Of a stretch of DNA of 64,000 nucleotides, positions 32,615 to 44,015 are shown piece after piece. This DNA is from Talaromyces rugulosus (taxonomy: Eukaryota > Ascomycota > Eurotiomycetes > Eurotiales > Trichocomaceae). The stretch's first letter is position 1, and each line of letters opens with the position of its first letter. The DNA lies in NCBI RefSeq assembly GCF_013368755.1, contig NC_049564.1, forward strand, positions 1,310,001 through 1,374,000, in the 5' to 3' direction. Made by a program: the position numbers and the translations under genes. The notes under the pieces were generated by a model. That model did no database searches and had not been told where the DNA came from. It was given only the letters and a program-made list of their open reading frames with translations.

Positions 32615-34748
32615 CTACACCACGTCTTCCACGTGCTGCTGGGTGAGCCTTTCGGGCTCTCTGGGGGTCCGGAACCCGCTCTGGGGCGTTGACCCGCCCG
32701 TCGCCGGAGTTCCCAGACCTGCCGTAGGTGAAGTGTACCCACTGGGAGGTACAGGGATCTTGATGTCCTCCGGGGATGCGGGAATGGTCTCCTCTGGCAA
32801 ATCCGGGATTTTGACCCTCCTTGCTTCGTTTTGATAGCTAGCTGGAATAATCTACAAGCATCGTTTAGTATAGAGATAGTAGCAGCTAGGAGAGAACCCT
32901 TACCTCGATGATTTCGTCACGAGGGAACGATAAAAATGGAATATCAGCGGCATTGCAGGCCATCAAATAACCATATAACACTCTAAGCACACTTTCATGG
33001 GCAATAATGAGAAGGTCGTTGTGCTCTCGTTCCAGTTCAAGGATGATTGGCTCCAGTCGCACGGCTAAATCATGATAAGACTAACAGATAATTAGACATG
33101 TATAGTCGGAATGATAAGTGAGATGGCATACCTCTGATCGGGGATAACGATGGTGGTAAGGATCTGCCTCGTGCTTTGCAACTTCTTCAGGGTACTCCAG
33201 CCTGATGCGGTGTTCTGACATTTTCTCACACACCCCGGGATTCAACTGGCTTAGTTGTGATCTCTGGCGAACCGTATAGCCTTTTTCATGCAGGCACTTT
33301 GCAGTCTCAACCGTTCTACGTCTAGTCGATGTCCACACAGTCAACGGTTTCAAAGCAGCAGGTGACTCTCCTTGTTCGAGCAGAGCTTTTCTTTCAGACT
33401 CCCGATGTTGCAACAAAACGTCCGTCATTTTCTTCGCATAGTCCTCGCCTCTCTCTGATAATGATGAGTCTTGTTTGTAAGAGTTTGCGTCCAATGAAAC
33501 CCCAGCCTAGGAATTATATATCAGTGCATGTTCAGGGAATTTTCTGCCTGTGTTTAACTAACCCTGGCGAAATACGTATGCCTTGCTTTGATGTGGAGGT
33601 TAAGAAGATAGAACACAATTCTGTGGGAAAGATATCCAAAGCTGCAGTTGTTGACAATCAGGCGCTCGCCTGCATTGATCATCTATGTTGACTGTTAGGT
33701 CTCGTTCAGAACGATGGCACTGTTAAATCACCTTGATATAGTTGAGGTCTTTCTCCTCCATAGTTTCAAAGTGTGGGATCCTTGCAGATATACGTCCCAG
33801 ATAATGCTTGATAGCTTCGTCGGCATCCCAGTTCACGTACTTGCTCTGTCAGTCGGCAGTTGCAGAAGTGAGAAGGTGGAGTCTTACGTCGGGCGAAGAG
33901 ATCTTGACGCTCCGGACATTTTCTTCTATAATCTTTGGGTCATCACACATTGACTCGATAAAAAGTGTCTGTCCTGATTAGTGCTGATTAATATAAAAAA
34001 GAGACAACCGCATACCTCTATGTTCTGTTTGGAAAACTCTTTGGCAAGCGAGCGACGGCCGGCAGCTATTGGGTTGACAGCGTCGTAGATTGCTATTTGG
34101 CCGTTTTCGTGGGACAGGAAATGGGCTATATCATCACGGCACTTCTTTACAATCTTCTGCCGCAGGAGAACTGATGATGCGGAAGCTAGCCACTGGCATT
34201 TAGCGCATTTCTCGTAAATCACCAAGGTCGACGACTCGACGTACCATTGACAAAGAAATAGTCATCGGGCATATCTTGCCCTGGCCCAATAGTGGCCCGT
34301 CTATAGTCCCCTAGATGAAAGATGCGAGTCTTGACTCCGAGCCTGCGGTTTATGAGCATACATATTTGTAGACTCTGTGGGGCATTTCTAAGATTACTGA
34401 CCATCGGAGGTAGCGAGCCAAAGCCACCGAAATATGGCTGGGATTGTCAGCATAATTTCACTTCCTCACGGATCTCGGAAATGCGTACGTCTTGCCCCTG
34501 GCCGGCAGGCCAACGGTGATGATCACAATGCGACCCGAGTGAAAAAGCCTCCCGGACTCGGTGCTATAGAGCTGTGCCGGGGCCATGTCGGCCTTTTCTG
34601 GGAGATCATGGATGGCATCCACAAAGGTGCTTGACTTCCTCCGGAATCGAGGAGAGCTAGCGACCACGTCCGCAGTGCTGGAAATATGTTAGATATCTTG
34701 CGACGGCTGCAAGCTGCAGAGGGTTCTGGCATACAGTAGAGTGTCCAT
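32615..34748 (-). CDS. 6-phosphofructo-2-kinase with degenerate bisphosphatase site
   Basis: Makes fructose 2,6-bisphosphate, the cytosolic switch between glycolysis and gluconeogenesis. Exons (reverse): 34748-34735, 34677-34489, 34437-34402, 34342-34245, 34185-34016, 33968-33888, 33839-33732, 33682-33563, 33506-33132, 33080-32904 and 32851-32615, giving 534 residues. Kinase half: IITVGLPARGKT (Walker A), HLGDYRRATIG, FFVNASASSVLLRQ, FIESMCDD. Phosphatase half: WTSTRRRTVETA, LNPGVCE and IIAHESVLR keep the arginine, glutamate and second histidine. The catalytic RHGE motif, however, reads RAGV across the exon 8/9 junction, so the phospho-accepting His is Ala. Bisphosphatase activity is therefore unlikely, as in yeast Pfk26 where this His is also replaced. 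A Pro/Thr/Ser-rich tail follows, possibly phosphorylated. Confidence 0.93.
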
Positions 34749-35348
34749 GATTTCTAGGGAATGAGAACAACCCCAAGACTGATATATCGACAAGTTGCAG
34801 TCCAAGAGGATCAGTACTAAACCAAATATAGGTAAAAAATAAAGTCGAGTATATATAGGCGAACCCCGGACTAGCGGTTTGGGACACGCAGGAAAATCGA
34901 TGGGAAGCGATCAAACTCTATCGGACGTATGTCATAAAATGGCAGCCAAACGAGCGCCTGAAGATAACATCGAAACAAAAGCAACGCAGGAGCGGCCAAG
35001 TCAGTAGAAGTCATGGAGGGACCGGCCCAAAGCGGACTAGCGCGCCTCAGCTTGGCAAGGCCGGTGCAAACAGTGCAAAAACCAGTTGGACTAAGCAAAA
35101 CTATCCCGAGCGACCAATTTTCATCAGCCGAAGCAGAGCTCTCTTCCAGCATCATTCAGCTATCGGAGTTTTATATTCGAGGGCCCGTCCTGCCGTGCCA
35201 TCTGTTCCCTGTATCCGGAATTTTTTTTCTCTGCTTCACTTCGATTGTGTTTTTTCCCCTGGGATAAGCCTGTTCCTTGCAACCCGTCACCCCCGTGCGC
35301 AGCCAGTCTGACCGAACGTCCGTCGTTCTTCAACACAATTTCACAGCC
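34749..35348. promoter_or_regulatory. Divergent promoter region, PFK-2 / tom40
   Basis: About 600 bp between divergent starts. Pyrimidine-rich stretch near 35220-35255 just before tom40, common in fungal core promoters. No specific site claimed. Confidence 0.45.
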
Positions 35349-36531
35349 ATGGCCGATTTTTCATCGACACTGTCCGCCCTGACGGATAATTCCGTTGGTG
35401 CTCTTATCAAAGATGTATACGGATCGTTTTCTGAGCGAAGAGCGGCCCTGGGGCTTTCCAACCCCGGCACCGTCGACAACATCGCCAGAGAGGTACAAAA
35501 AGAGGTTCTGCTATCGAATTTCATGTTCACAGGTCTTCGAGCAGACCTGACCAAGGTCTTTGGCATGTCGCCTCTTTTCCGCATGTCTCACGCGTTTGCA
35601 ATGGGGTCAGCTGGCAACATGCCTCCCTACAACTTCAGCGCCATGTACGGAACACCAAAGGTAAGTTCATCATCCATTGGGTTACGGTTGGCACTACTTG
35701 ACGCTTATTTTTGCTTTTTAAACAGGTTTTCATGCAAGGAAACATTGGCAGCGATGGTGGCCTTAGCGCTGTCGGCAACTACCGGTGGAACGAAGCATTG
35801 GTAACCAAGACGAACGCCCAGATCATGGCCGGTGGCGCACAGGGAATCCTGCAGATTGACAATGACTACACTGGCTCGGACTTTTCTGCTTCTATCAAAG
35901 CATTCAACCCGTACCCCTTTGATGGCGGCCTCACCGGTATCTTCGTTGGAAGCTACCTGCAGTCCGTGACACCGTCTTTGGCCCTCGGATTCGAGGCAAT
36001 CTGGCAGCGACAGGCCCTCAACACACGTCCCGAGTCTACCCTTTCTTACTGCGCCAAATACCGAGGTGAAGACTGGATTGCCAGCGCGCAACTGCAGGCT
36101 CAGGGAGTCATTGCGGCGTCGTACTGGAGGAAGCTTTCCGAGCGAGTGGAAGCCGGAGTTGACATGAACCTTCAATTTGCTCCCTCCGCCGCTGCCATGA
36201 TGATGGGTGGACCGAGCCGAGAGGGAACGGCCACCCTTGGTGCCAAATATGATTTCCGTGCTTCTACATTCCGTGCTCAAGTCGACAGCGCCGGAAAGGT
36301 CAGCTGCCTTTTGGAAAAGCGGATAGCCGTGCCAATTTCTCTCAGCTTTGCCGGAGAGATTGACCAGGTCAAGGTGAGATATTTACCTGTGATTTCTTTT
36401 TACAATATACTGATATATTACAGCAACAAGCTAAAGTCGGCCTTGCCGTGTCTCTCGAAATCGCGAGCGATGACCTTATGGAGCAGCAAGAAAAGGCCGA
36501 GGCGCAGGGCACCATCCCTCCTCCTTTTTAA
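35349..36531 (+). CDS. tom40: Tom40, mitochondrial outer-membrane import channel
   Basis: Beta-barrel pore of the TOM complex through which nuclear-encoded proteins enter mitochondria. Exons are 35349-35660, 35726-36373 and 36424-36531, giving 355 residues, the usual size (Neurospora 349). Family landmarks: [60 protein letters not shown], then alternating beta strands to [10 protein letters not shown]. The C-terminus includes [18 protein letters not shown]. The porin-3 type fold and start ATG 35349 are clear. The 3' exon is short and ends PPPF. Confidence 0.95.
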
Positions 36532-36912
36532 ATCTAGACGACAGTCGAGTCCGAGAGACGGACAAATTCTTGCTAATGTTTTACTAGTACTTCACTCTTG
36601 ACAGCAAAAAAACCCTGCATTTTTTGAGCTCGTGTGAAACGAGCGGGGCGCTGTGGGAACATCCTTTGTATAGAAGTGGCATTTTTTTCTTTTCTTTTCT
36701 TTTCTCTCCTGTCCGGATTTCTTGTCATGATTGGTTACTCGACGGCATGGCCAGCTCTTTTACTCGGTGTTTTAATACGTCTTTTCAGTTTGTTGGGAAG
36801 GGGTACTTGTTCCTGCATAGAGGATGTAAAATAGTAACTGAATCGACTGGTTTGATTGTATTATGGTAATGACAGGTGAATAACAAGAAGGTATAATAAC
36901 GAAGTGAGGCAG

Positions 36913-36945
<33 letters not shown>

Positions 36946-39500
36946 CACTAGCAGATTACATGACAGGTAGACCTGTACGTAGTAGACGTTCTGGCCGCGA
37001 GAAGAAGGTTTCAGTAGTACCTCTCTCGCCTGCATTGCATAAATAACACCCACACCCAGCAATCAGACGGAGCCACGCAGGAGCTACAGATGAAGAGCGA
37101 GTTGTTGATAGGAAAACTAGCAATGCACCTTGCATGCGAGGGAAAAAAAAATTTTCTTTCTTTCTTTTTTTGTTTGTCGTTTTTTGGGCTCATTTTTTTC
37201 TTTTCTTTTCTTTTTTTTCTCTTTTTTTTTTTCGTGCATATGCATGTTGGTAAGAAAAAGTTTCTGGTGTTGTTCTCGGGGACAAGAGCACAAACTCCGA
37301 ATACGTACGAGGTATACTACTGAAAGATTTTCCTGCACTGTGCGGCACGGCAAGTCATATTATTGAAGTATCTAGTGTTTTTTTTTACATGTATGTCTTA
37401 ATTGGTTGATCTATCAGGCAGAATTCTCATACTCTCTGTGTTTATCTCGCCAGATCATAGAGTTAAGCCGTGGGTCAGCACGGTTGACATTTCCGGGCGT
37501 GAGTTCCGCCACGGGACATGTAACTATTTACTACTATATCAATTACGAAGGATCTGCAGGATATATATAGAGAAAGGCTATTGTTATGGAATAAATGAAT
37601 ACTAAAATAGTATTTAATATTGAGACCAACATTTGATACGCAGGAATAATGTTGAGAAAGCGCCGGGTCCAGGGACGGTGGGGCGGGCCACAGCAGAGGG
37701 CGCCGGTCACATGAGCATCAGCAGCATCAGCGTTGATCATGTGTTTTGAGGGCAATATATACAATGCTATTTACTTTGATATTATTTTAGTATGGACTGA
37801 TTTTATTTCTGACTGCAGATTTAATCAATGCTACTACTACTACTACTACTACTAACAAAACATTGTGTCTGTTGGCTCTTGTCGGCGTGATCCGTGATTG
37901 GTTGCTTTTGTTTGTACCCAAGCCATGGAAACGAAAAATTAACTTGTTTCAACTTCAAGATTATCTATTCTCTTTAGTTCAAATAGGTGTTCATCGTTTA
38001 ATAATACGGTTCCTCTTTGGTAATGCTTTAATAGTTGACTGGCCTTTTTCACCCAAGAAGATGGGGAATGGGTGTGGAGAAACCAAGGACCGACCAACAT
38101 TTTACGTCTCATGATTCATGAACGTACCCAAGTCACGTCACGTCAATACTGCCAAGTGTAATTTATTAGCCGCTATAGAAGCAAAAAAGCGCTTAAAATT
38201 ACGTACTTGTTTTTTTATTTTTTATGCATGACGTCGGTTGCGGAGAGCAATCTGCATGTGCTGGTATAGTGTATAGCAACATATCATATGTAGACTACTA
38301 TTATAACAATTTAATCTACGTACGGAGTATATAATTTGCATATTATTGTCAGTAGTATATAGAGCATATAGTCAGTATATAGAGCACCCCGCTTTTCCAT
38401 CTGCTGTCTGCCCAATGTCTCGCGTTTAGCCCCAGCTGGGATTCTTGTCTGAGGGAAAATTGTTGAATTCGATGCAACGTGACTGGGCTGTGCTAGGTTC
38501 TAGCTATGAGCTATAAACTATAAGCTCTACGTAGTGCGTAAAAGCTGGTGTATATCAGGAACCAGCCGATATCCAATAGCCCTCTCTTCTTTCGGCTACT
38601 GCTGGCGTTCCAAGTTTCTAGGCCGAGAATAACTCAAGCAAGTCGAGTCGAGCCCCATATGTCTAAAAGCGAGCGGGGAGATTGTATGGTGTATGTAAGG
38701 ACGTATGTATGGTACACGTAAGTGGTAATACGCGAAAATCACGATTGGTCACCGGACACGAGAAAAAGTCGTGCTGGGTGGAGGTCTGACGTCTTGCCGA
38801 CCAATAAAGCGGCTAGCGGCAAGCCGGTCGCAAATCGGGCTCCGGAATTCACTCGTCAGTGTAAAAAGAAGAAGAAGAAACAAACAGCACGGCCCGGTGG
38901 GCTGGCGTCATTGATCTGAACCGGAGGGGCTTTTGATTATGTGCATTGTTTTCCCCTTTCTGTTCAGCAGATTGTTTGATTTGTTTGCGGACTTACTTTG
39001 GTACTTGCTACGTAATAGCAACGATGCAAAGTTGTATACTACTAGTCCTCAGAATAGCCGACCACAAAGTCACGAGGCAAAGCGGGCCCCCGATCCATAC
39101 CGTAATACGCCGTACCGGACGTGACGGCGCTAGGCCGCTCCGAGCACGGCACCTGACCCAGGCGCGCCCAATCACTTGTCGCTACGCAGATGATTCTATC
39201 ATTCTACACAGGCGAAAAGGCAAGACGCAGCAACTTGTCCGGTGACTGTGTTCCTGTGTCAGATACCTCGTGTGTTTCAGTCCAGGTACCACAAAGAAAG
39301 GCTTTTTGCATATAAAAATAAAAAATTCGCATACGTCAAGGCTGGCTCTAGCGCACGAGACCAAGGCGGTTTGACCCTGCAAGCCGCGGCGTGACTGGCC
39401 ACAGTGGCGTCACGTACGGACCGGTACCGTAACAAGACCAACCCCTCTCTGAAGCATCACCAAATGCATCACCAAATAATATTTCGCTTTAAATTCGCAT
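36532..39500. other. Long gene-free intergenic region with low-complexity tracts
   Basis: About 3 kb without a supportable gene. Contents: a 26-nt poly-A run at 36920-36945; T-rich tracts at 37150-37235; a (CTA)n microsatellite at 37831-37853; and a 13-bp direct repeat AGTATATAGAGCA at 38354-38366 and 38374-38386. AT-rich DNA lies around 38150-38360, then GC-richer DNA to 39480. Short open frames on both strands are low-complexity or chance. An unannotated non-coding RNA cannot be excluded. Confidence 0.5.
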
Positions 39501-39501
39501 G

Positions 39502-40876
39502 CTATTGCTCTACGCTTGACTTTGAAGATCGCTCCAGCTTGTTTGCCGGTGATTGGCCTGTGCTTCGTGCTTCGTGCTTCACCTAGCTGTTCCTCCTGAC
39601 CATCATCCATCGTCCACCATCGCCAATTATTCAATCCGGCCTCGTTTGTGCTATTGTTGCTTGACATCGCCTCCTCCAGCTGCTGCTGCTAATAATACTT
39701 ACTGTCCGTCTGCGTGGAGTGTGCACTGTGCACTGTGCTATCAATACAGCTGCTGGACGCCGTAAAGAGCAAGCGCCGCAACTAGCACTTCCCCCATCTC
39801 CACCACTCGCCTACCCGCCGCCCACTTCAACCTTGCTCGCTCTTCGACAACGGCGTGTATACCCTACCCCCCCCCCCCCCTAGCCAGTCGCCTGTCTGAT
39901 TGCTCTCTGCCTTACTCCACGAGTGCTCCTCCGCCCAAGTTCCTACTACTACTAGCTGTTTGTCTTGGCTGGTGGGCTTCTTGTCTCTCTGCACACCTTT
40001 CCCTCTCTGTCTCTCTCTCGCCCTCTCGCTCTTCTTCATCTGTCTCCCCTCCCCTCTCTCCTCTGCTCTGCTCACCTACCGAGCCGACCACTGGGCGCCA
40101 TATTCTTCGACTCCAGCTCTCGCTGTGCATCTCTCGCTCGTCTCCAGCGGCCTTTTCTTCGCTGATTGACTTCGCTGCTGCTCCGCCCGCGTTCCTGGAG
40201 TATTCGCCCGCCTGGCCTCCGCCTCGTCAATCACCCGCTCTCTCTCTCGACCCCCTCATCCATCCTCGGTGTCTATCGTCGTCGTCGGAGGGAGAAAAAA
40301 AAATTGTGACATACACCATTCAAAAAAATAAAAATAAAAGAAAAACCACACCGACCAAAAAAAAAAAGGACGTCGTCGCTTCTTATAACGGTCTCCTTCG
40401 CATCCTAACGCGCTCGACATTCCTGTCCCCGAGCACACATTACTCTCAAACCACACACCCACCCTCGCATACACGCACGCACTGTTACATAGTACGACTT
40501 GTTTCTTGTCCTACGTCTCGGTGCTTGAAATTCTTGTCACTCCAAAAAAAAAGAAAAAAATTTCTTCGGTTTTTGGAGTCCCAAGCATTGACATTGCGGA
40601 CCCTATCTGAACTTCATCAATAACGCTCCTCCTGTGCATTACTACTAACCCACACCACACGCGCCTGCTCACTTCATCCCCGGCTTGCCAGGCGGATCTT
40701 TTGGCTCATACCAGGGCGACTGTGCTGTCATCGTCCCCTGTCCAAGCTGCCCAAGACGGACGTCATCATCGCTTTCCCGGCCCCTCTTCGTCACTCTCTG
40801 CTCAACTGCAGCCCTCCGTTCTCTCGATAGGGCTACCTTTTTTCTTTCTATCCACAATCGGGTTGAAGCCTCCGTA
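39502..40876 (+). promoter_or_regulatory. ATG-free, pyrimidine-rich leader of GSK-3 gene
   Basis: On the + strand there is no ATG between 39499 and the kinase start at 40877, about 1.37 kb. The stretch is CT-rich (dense around 39960-40060 and 40200-40260), with a 13-C run near 39868 and A-runs near 40295-40370 and 40543-40560. This is what selection against upstream starts would leave in a very long 5' UTR, possibly with 5' UTR introns. The transcript start is not known. Confidence 0.5.
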
Positions 40877-42397
40877 ATGTCCCAGAACCGCCCCGGAGTA
40901 TTTTCCGGCTTGCGAATGGGTGGTATGTGCTTCCTTCCCCCCCTCTTTTTGCTCTTCTGGTAATTAATATGCGTTCTCCGGCCACAGAAGTCGTACGAGA
41001 AAAAGTCCAGGATGGACTCACGGGGGAGACCAAGGAGATGCAATACACTCAGTGCAAGATAGTCGGAAATGGCTCCTTCGGTGTTGTGTTCCAGACAAAG
41101 ATGTCCCCCAGTGGCGAAGATGCCGCCATCAAGCGGGTTCTCCAGGACAAGCGCTTCAAGGTTGGTCATATACATACGTTCCTGCTTGTGCCCGTTAGCT
41201 GACACCTCACAGAACCGTGAACTGCAAATCATGAGGATTGTGCGCCACCCCAACATTGTAGAGCTCAAGGCCTTTTACTACTCCAACGGCGAGAGAGTAT
41301 GTTCTTCTTTTTTTCCCTTGTCTTAAAATTAGTTCTAACTTATTCCTGCTATAGAAAGATGAAGTCTACCTCAACCTGGTGCTCGAATACGTTCCCGAGA
41401 CAGTGTATCGTGCTTCGCGCTACTTCAACAAGTTGAAAACGACAATGCCGATGCTCGAGGTGAAGCTGTACATCTACCAACTCTTCCGCTCTCTGGCCTA
41501 CATTCACTCTCGAGGGATATGCCACCGAGATATCAAGCCCCAGAACTTGCTATTGGATCCAAACAGTGGTATCCTCAAGCTCTGTGATTTTGGTTCCGCC
41601 AAGATCCTCGTTGAGAACGAGCCCAACGTTTCCTACATCTGCTCACGCTACTACCGCGCGCCAGAGTTGATCTTTGGCGCCACAAACTACACCACAAAAA
41701 TCGGTAATTACCCCCTCCCTTGCCTTGTATAGCCACCGCTGATTTAGTCTGGACAGATGTGTGGTCAACCGGTTGTGTCATGGCTGAATTGATGCTGGGA
41801 CAACCTCTGTTCCCTGGTGAATCTGGAATCGACCAGCTTGTCGAGATCATCAAAGTGCTAGGTACCCCTACTCGGGAACAAATCCGCACGATGAACCCGA
41901 ACTACATGGAACACAAATTCCCTCAAATCAAACCCCACCCGTTCAACAAGGTGCGATCGCTCTTTTTAACCTAATCATTAGCGTAGACAGTGCTAAAGTT
42001 TCCCATAGGTTTTCCGACGGGCGCCACATGAGGCTATTGATCTCATCTCTGCACTCCTAGAGTATACCCCAACACAGCGACTACGGGCTGTCGAGGCAAT
42101 GGTTCATCCTTTCTTCGATGAGCTGCGCGACCCCAACACTCGCCTGCCAGACTCTCGTCACCCGAACAACCCGGCTCGCGAGCTCCCTGAACTTTTTGAC
42201 TTTTCGCATCACGGTATGTTGGCATGACTCGGTTTCTATTCATGTACTAATGCTTAATTGTAGAACTTTCAATGGCCCCCGAATTGAACAGTCGACTGGT
42301 TCCTGATCATGCCCGGGCTGCGCTAGAAGCTCGCGGTTTGGACATCGACAACCTGACTCCACTGTCTCAAGAAGAGATGCGAGCTCATCTCGATTGA
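40877..42397 (+). CDS. Glycogen synthase kinase 3 (Ser/Thr kinase)
   Basis: GSK-3/shaggy family CMGC kinase. Exons are 40877-40922, 40988-41160, 41213-41296, 41355-41703, 41757-41950, 42009-42213 and 42264-42397, giving 394 residues, the normal fungal size. Kinase motifs: glycine loop [19 protein letters not shown] (catalytic Lys), [20 protein letters not shown] (DFG). The activation segment [17 protein letters not shown] contains the activating Tyr of GSK-3. Phospho-primed substrate residues (the R/R/K pocket) appear intact: R in CHRDIK context, R in CSRYYR, K in KRVLQD region. The GSK-3 insert [25 protein letters not shown] follows. The first ATG in a 1.37 kb stretch is the start. Upstream leader is unusual (separate entry). 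Confidence 0.95.
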
Positions 42398-44015
42398 TCT
42401 ACACTGTCATGCAGAACGAACGAATTTCATATCAGGATGCTGCGTAATGCCAAAAAATACTTTCTATGGAACTGCGAGCCTGCTTTTTTTTTACGCCACA
42501 GACACGCCTGGCCGTTGTTCATGCATTGGGTGGTCTTGCATAGTGAAAGAAAAAGTTTCGCACATGTTGCAGTTTTTTTTTGTGTTGCAAATCGGGGCGA
42601 TGTCAGGGTGGTATGGGGAAAAAAAGGTTGGCGGTCCACAGTGACATGTCAGGCGGGACGGGGTTTGAGGTTTGAGGAAATAAATAACAAGAGGACGACA
42701 CTGGTCTCTATATGAGGGATGGTTGATGAATGATGACCAGAACTTCTCAGTCTGTCGAGCCTTACTTTGGAGGAGATTAGAATGATACCCCTTATGTGCG
42801 AGTCTATCTATGGGAATCTATCGAGGAGCCCGGTTGAGCTTGATATGTGGTCTGGACTGAGGAATCGTGAACAAACTGTGTTGATGGCGCAACTTGGGAG
42901 ATGAAGGCATCTGACAGCATCTATTCGTCAAGACTTGAATCTGCATGCCATTCCTGCTCTAACTTGGTCGTGGATGGCTGTTATTCTCTTTGTGCCGGAT
43001 ATCCTTTCTTTTTCGCGATTCACTTTTTTTTTTCCCTCTTCTATTACTAGCCGTCGTTTGTCCTCGAATCCATCTCCATGCTTAAATCCTTCTCTTTGTT
43101 GGTTGACTACCTCGATATTACATTTTTTCACCTTCATATTTCTCTTCATCTTTGCCTTTCTTATCCCCCTGGTGTTGCTAAAACATGGAGCGACATGTTT
43201 TGTAATATCCCGAAGCAGATCTAACCTCGTTCCATGTTTTTTTTTTCTCTTTCTTCTTTCTTCAGTATAGAGACTCCTCAAGAGATCCTTGTTTGGGCCT
43301 GACTTTGCATTACTTTGATATTTTCGGACTGCGATGTGTACAACTATGGCCAACAACAAACAAACTCATCCGTTATTATTATTCATGTCCCTCTTGTATG
43401 ATTTGCCGAATGGTAGTGTGCTTTTGGCGATTATCGTATTTTGAATCTTTTTTTTCCCTACTAGAATCTTAATCTACTCGTAAATACATCTTTATCTAAT
43501 TTAAATATTTTATTTTCTAAAAAAACATAATGACATAGCGATGCTCGTTTCCTTCGTTGCGGGCTCGTATGCAGAGCCAGCCCCATTGGGAATAGCGTAT
43601 CGTAGAGCAGCCGCGACTTTGTTCAATGTTTCCGTGCAAACCTTCTGGGAAAGAGCTGTCTCGAAGAAATCATTCAAGCCCGCGCGTCGTTCAACATTGG
43701 CTTTGGATGGTCATGGGCCTGTGATTTATTTTGGAAAAGGTGAGTTTTGAGGAGATTATTTATTGCCGAGATTTCCCCTGCGTGTGTTGTTTGTCTTGTC
43801 TTGTCTTGACAAAGCCATGTTCACCTGAGTTCTATGCTCTTCGTCTGTCTGCTCGTCAAGGGCGGACATTCATCTGGGCCATTTCTGCTTAACTTCTGAA
43901 ACGGATGCTAACTCGGGCGATTTTTGCAGTTCTGAGTTTAAAATATACAACAATAACAATCTCGATAAATACCAATCAGTCGCAATTGATAAAAATCGTC
44001 GCATCATCGCATACA
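42398..44015. other. Intergenic, about 1.6 kb
   Basis: 3' flank of the kinase gene and upstream region of cbp80. T-rich tracts occur near 43020-43040, 43230-43260 and 43445-43520. A 69-codon open frame at 43541-43750 has no recognised features and no splice support. No gene or RNA gene is claimed. Confidence 0.45.

Noticed and set aside
37090..37366. Overlapping open frames rich in Phe/Lys
   Set aside because: They simply translate T- and A-rich low-complexity DNA on both strands.
43541..43750. 69-codon ATG-started frame between GSK-3 and cbp80
   Set aside because: No domain, no splice support and a T-rich setting; length is within chance for this region.
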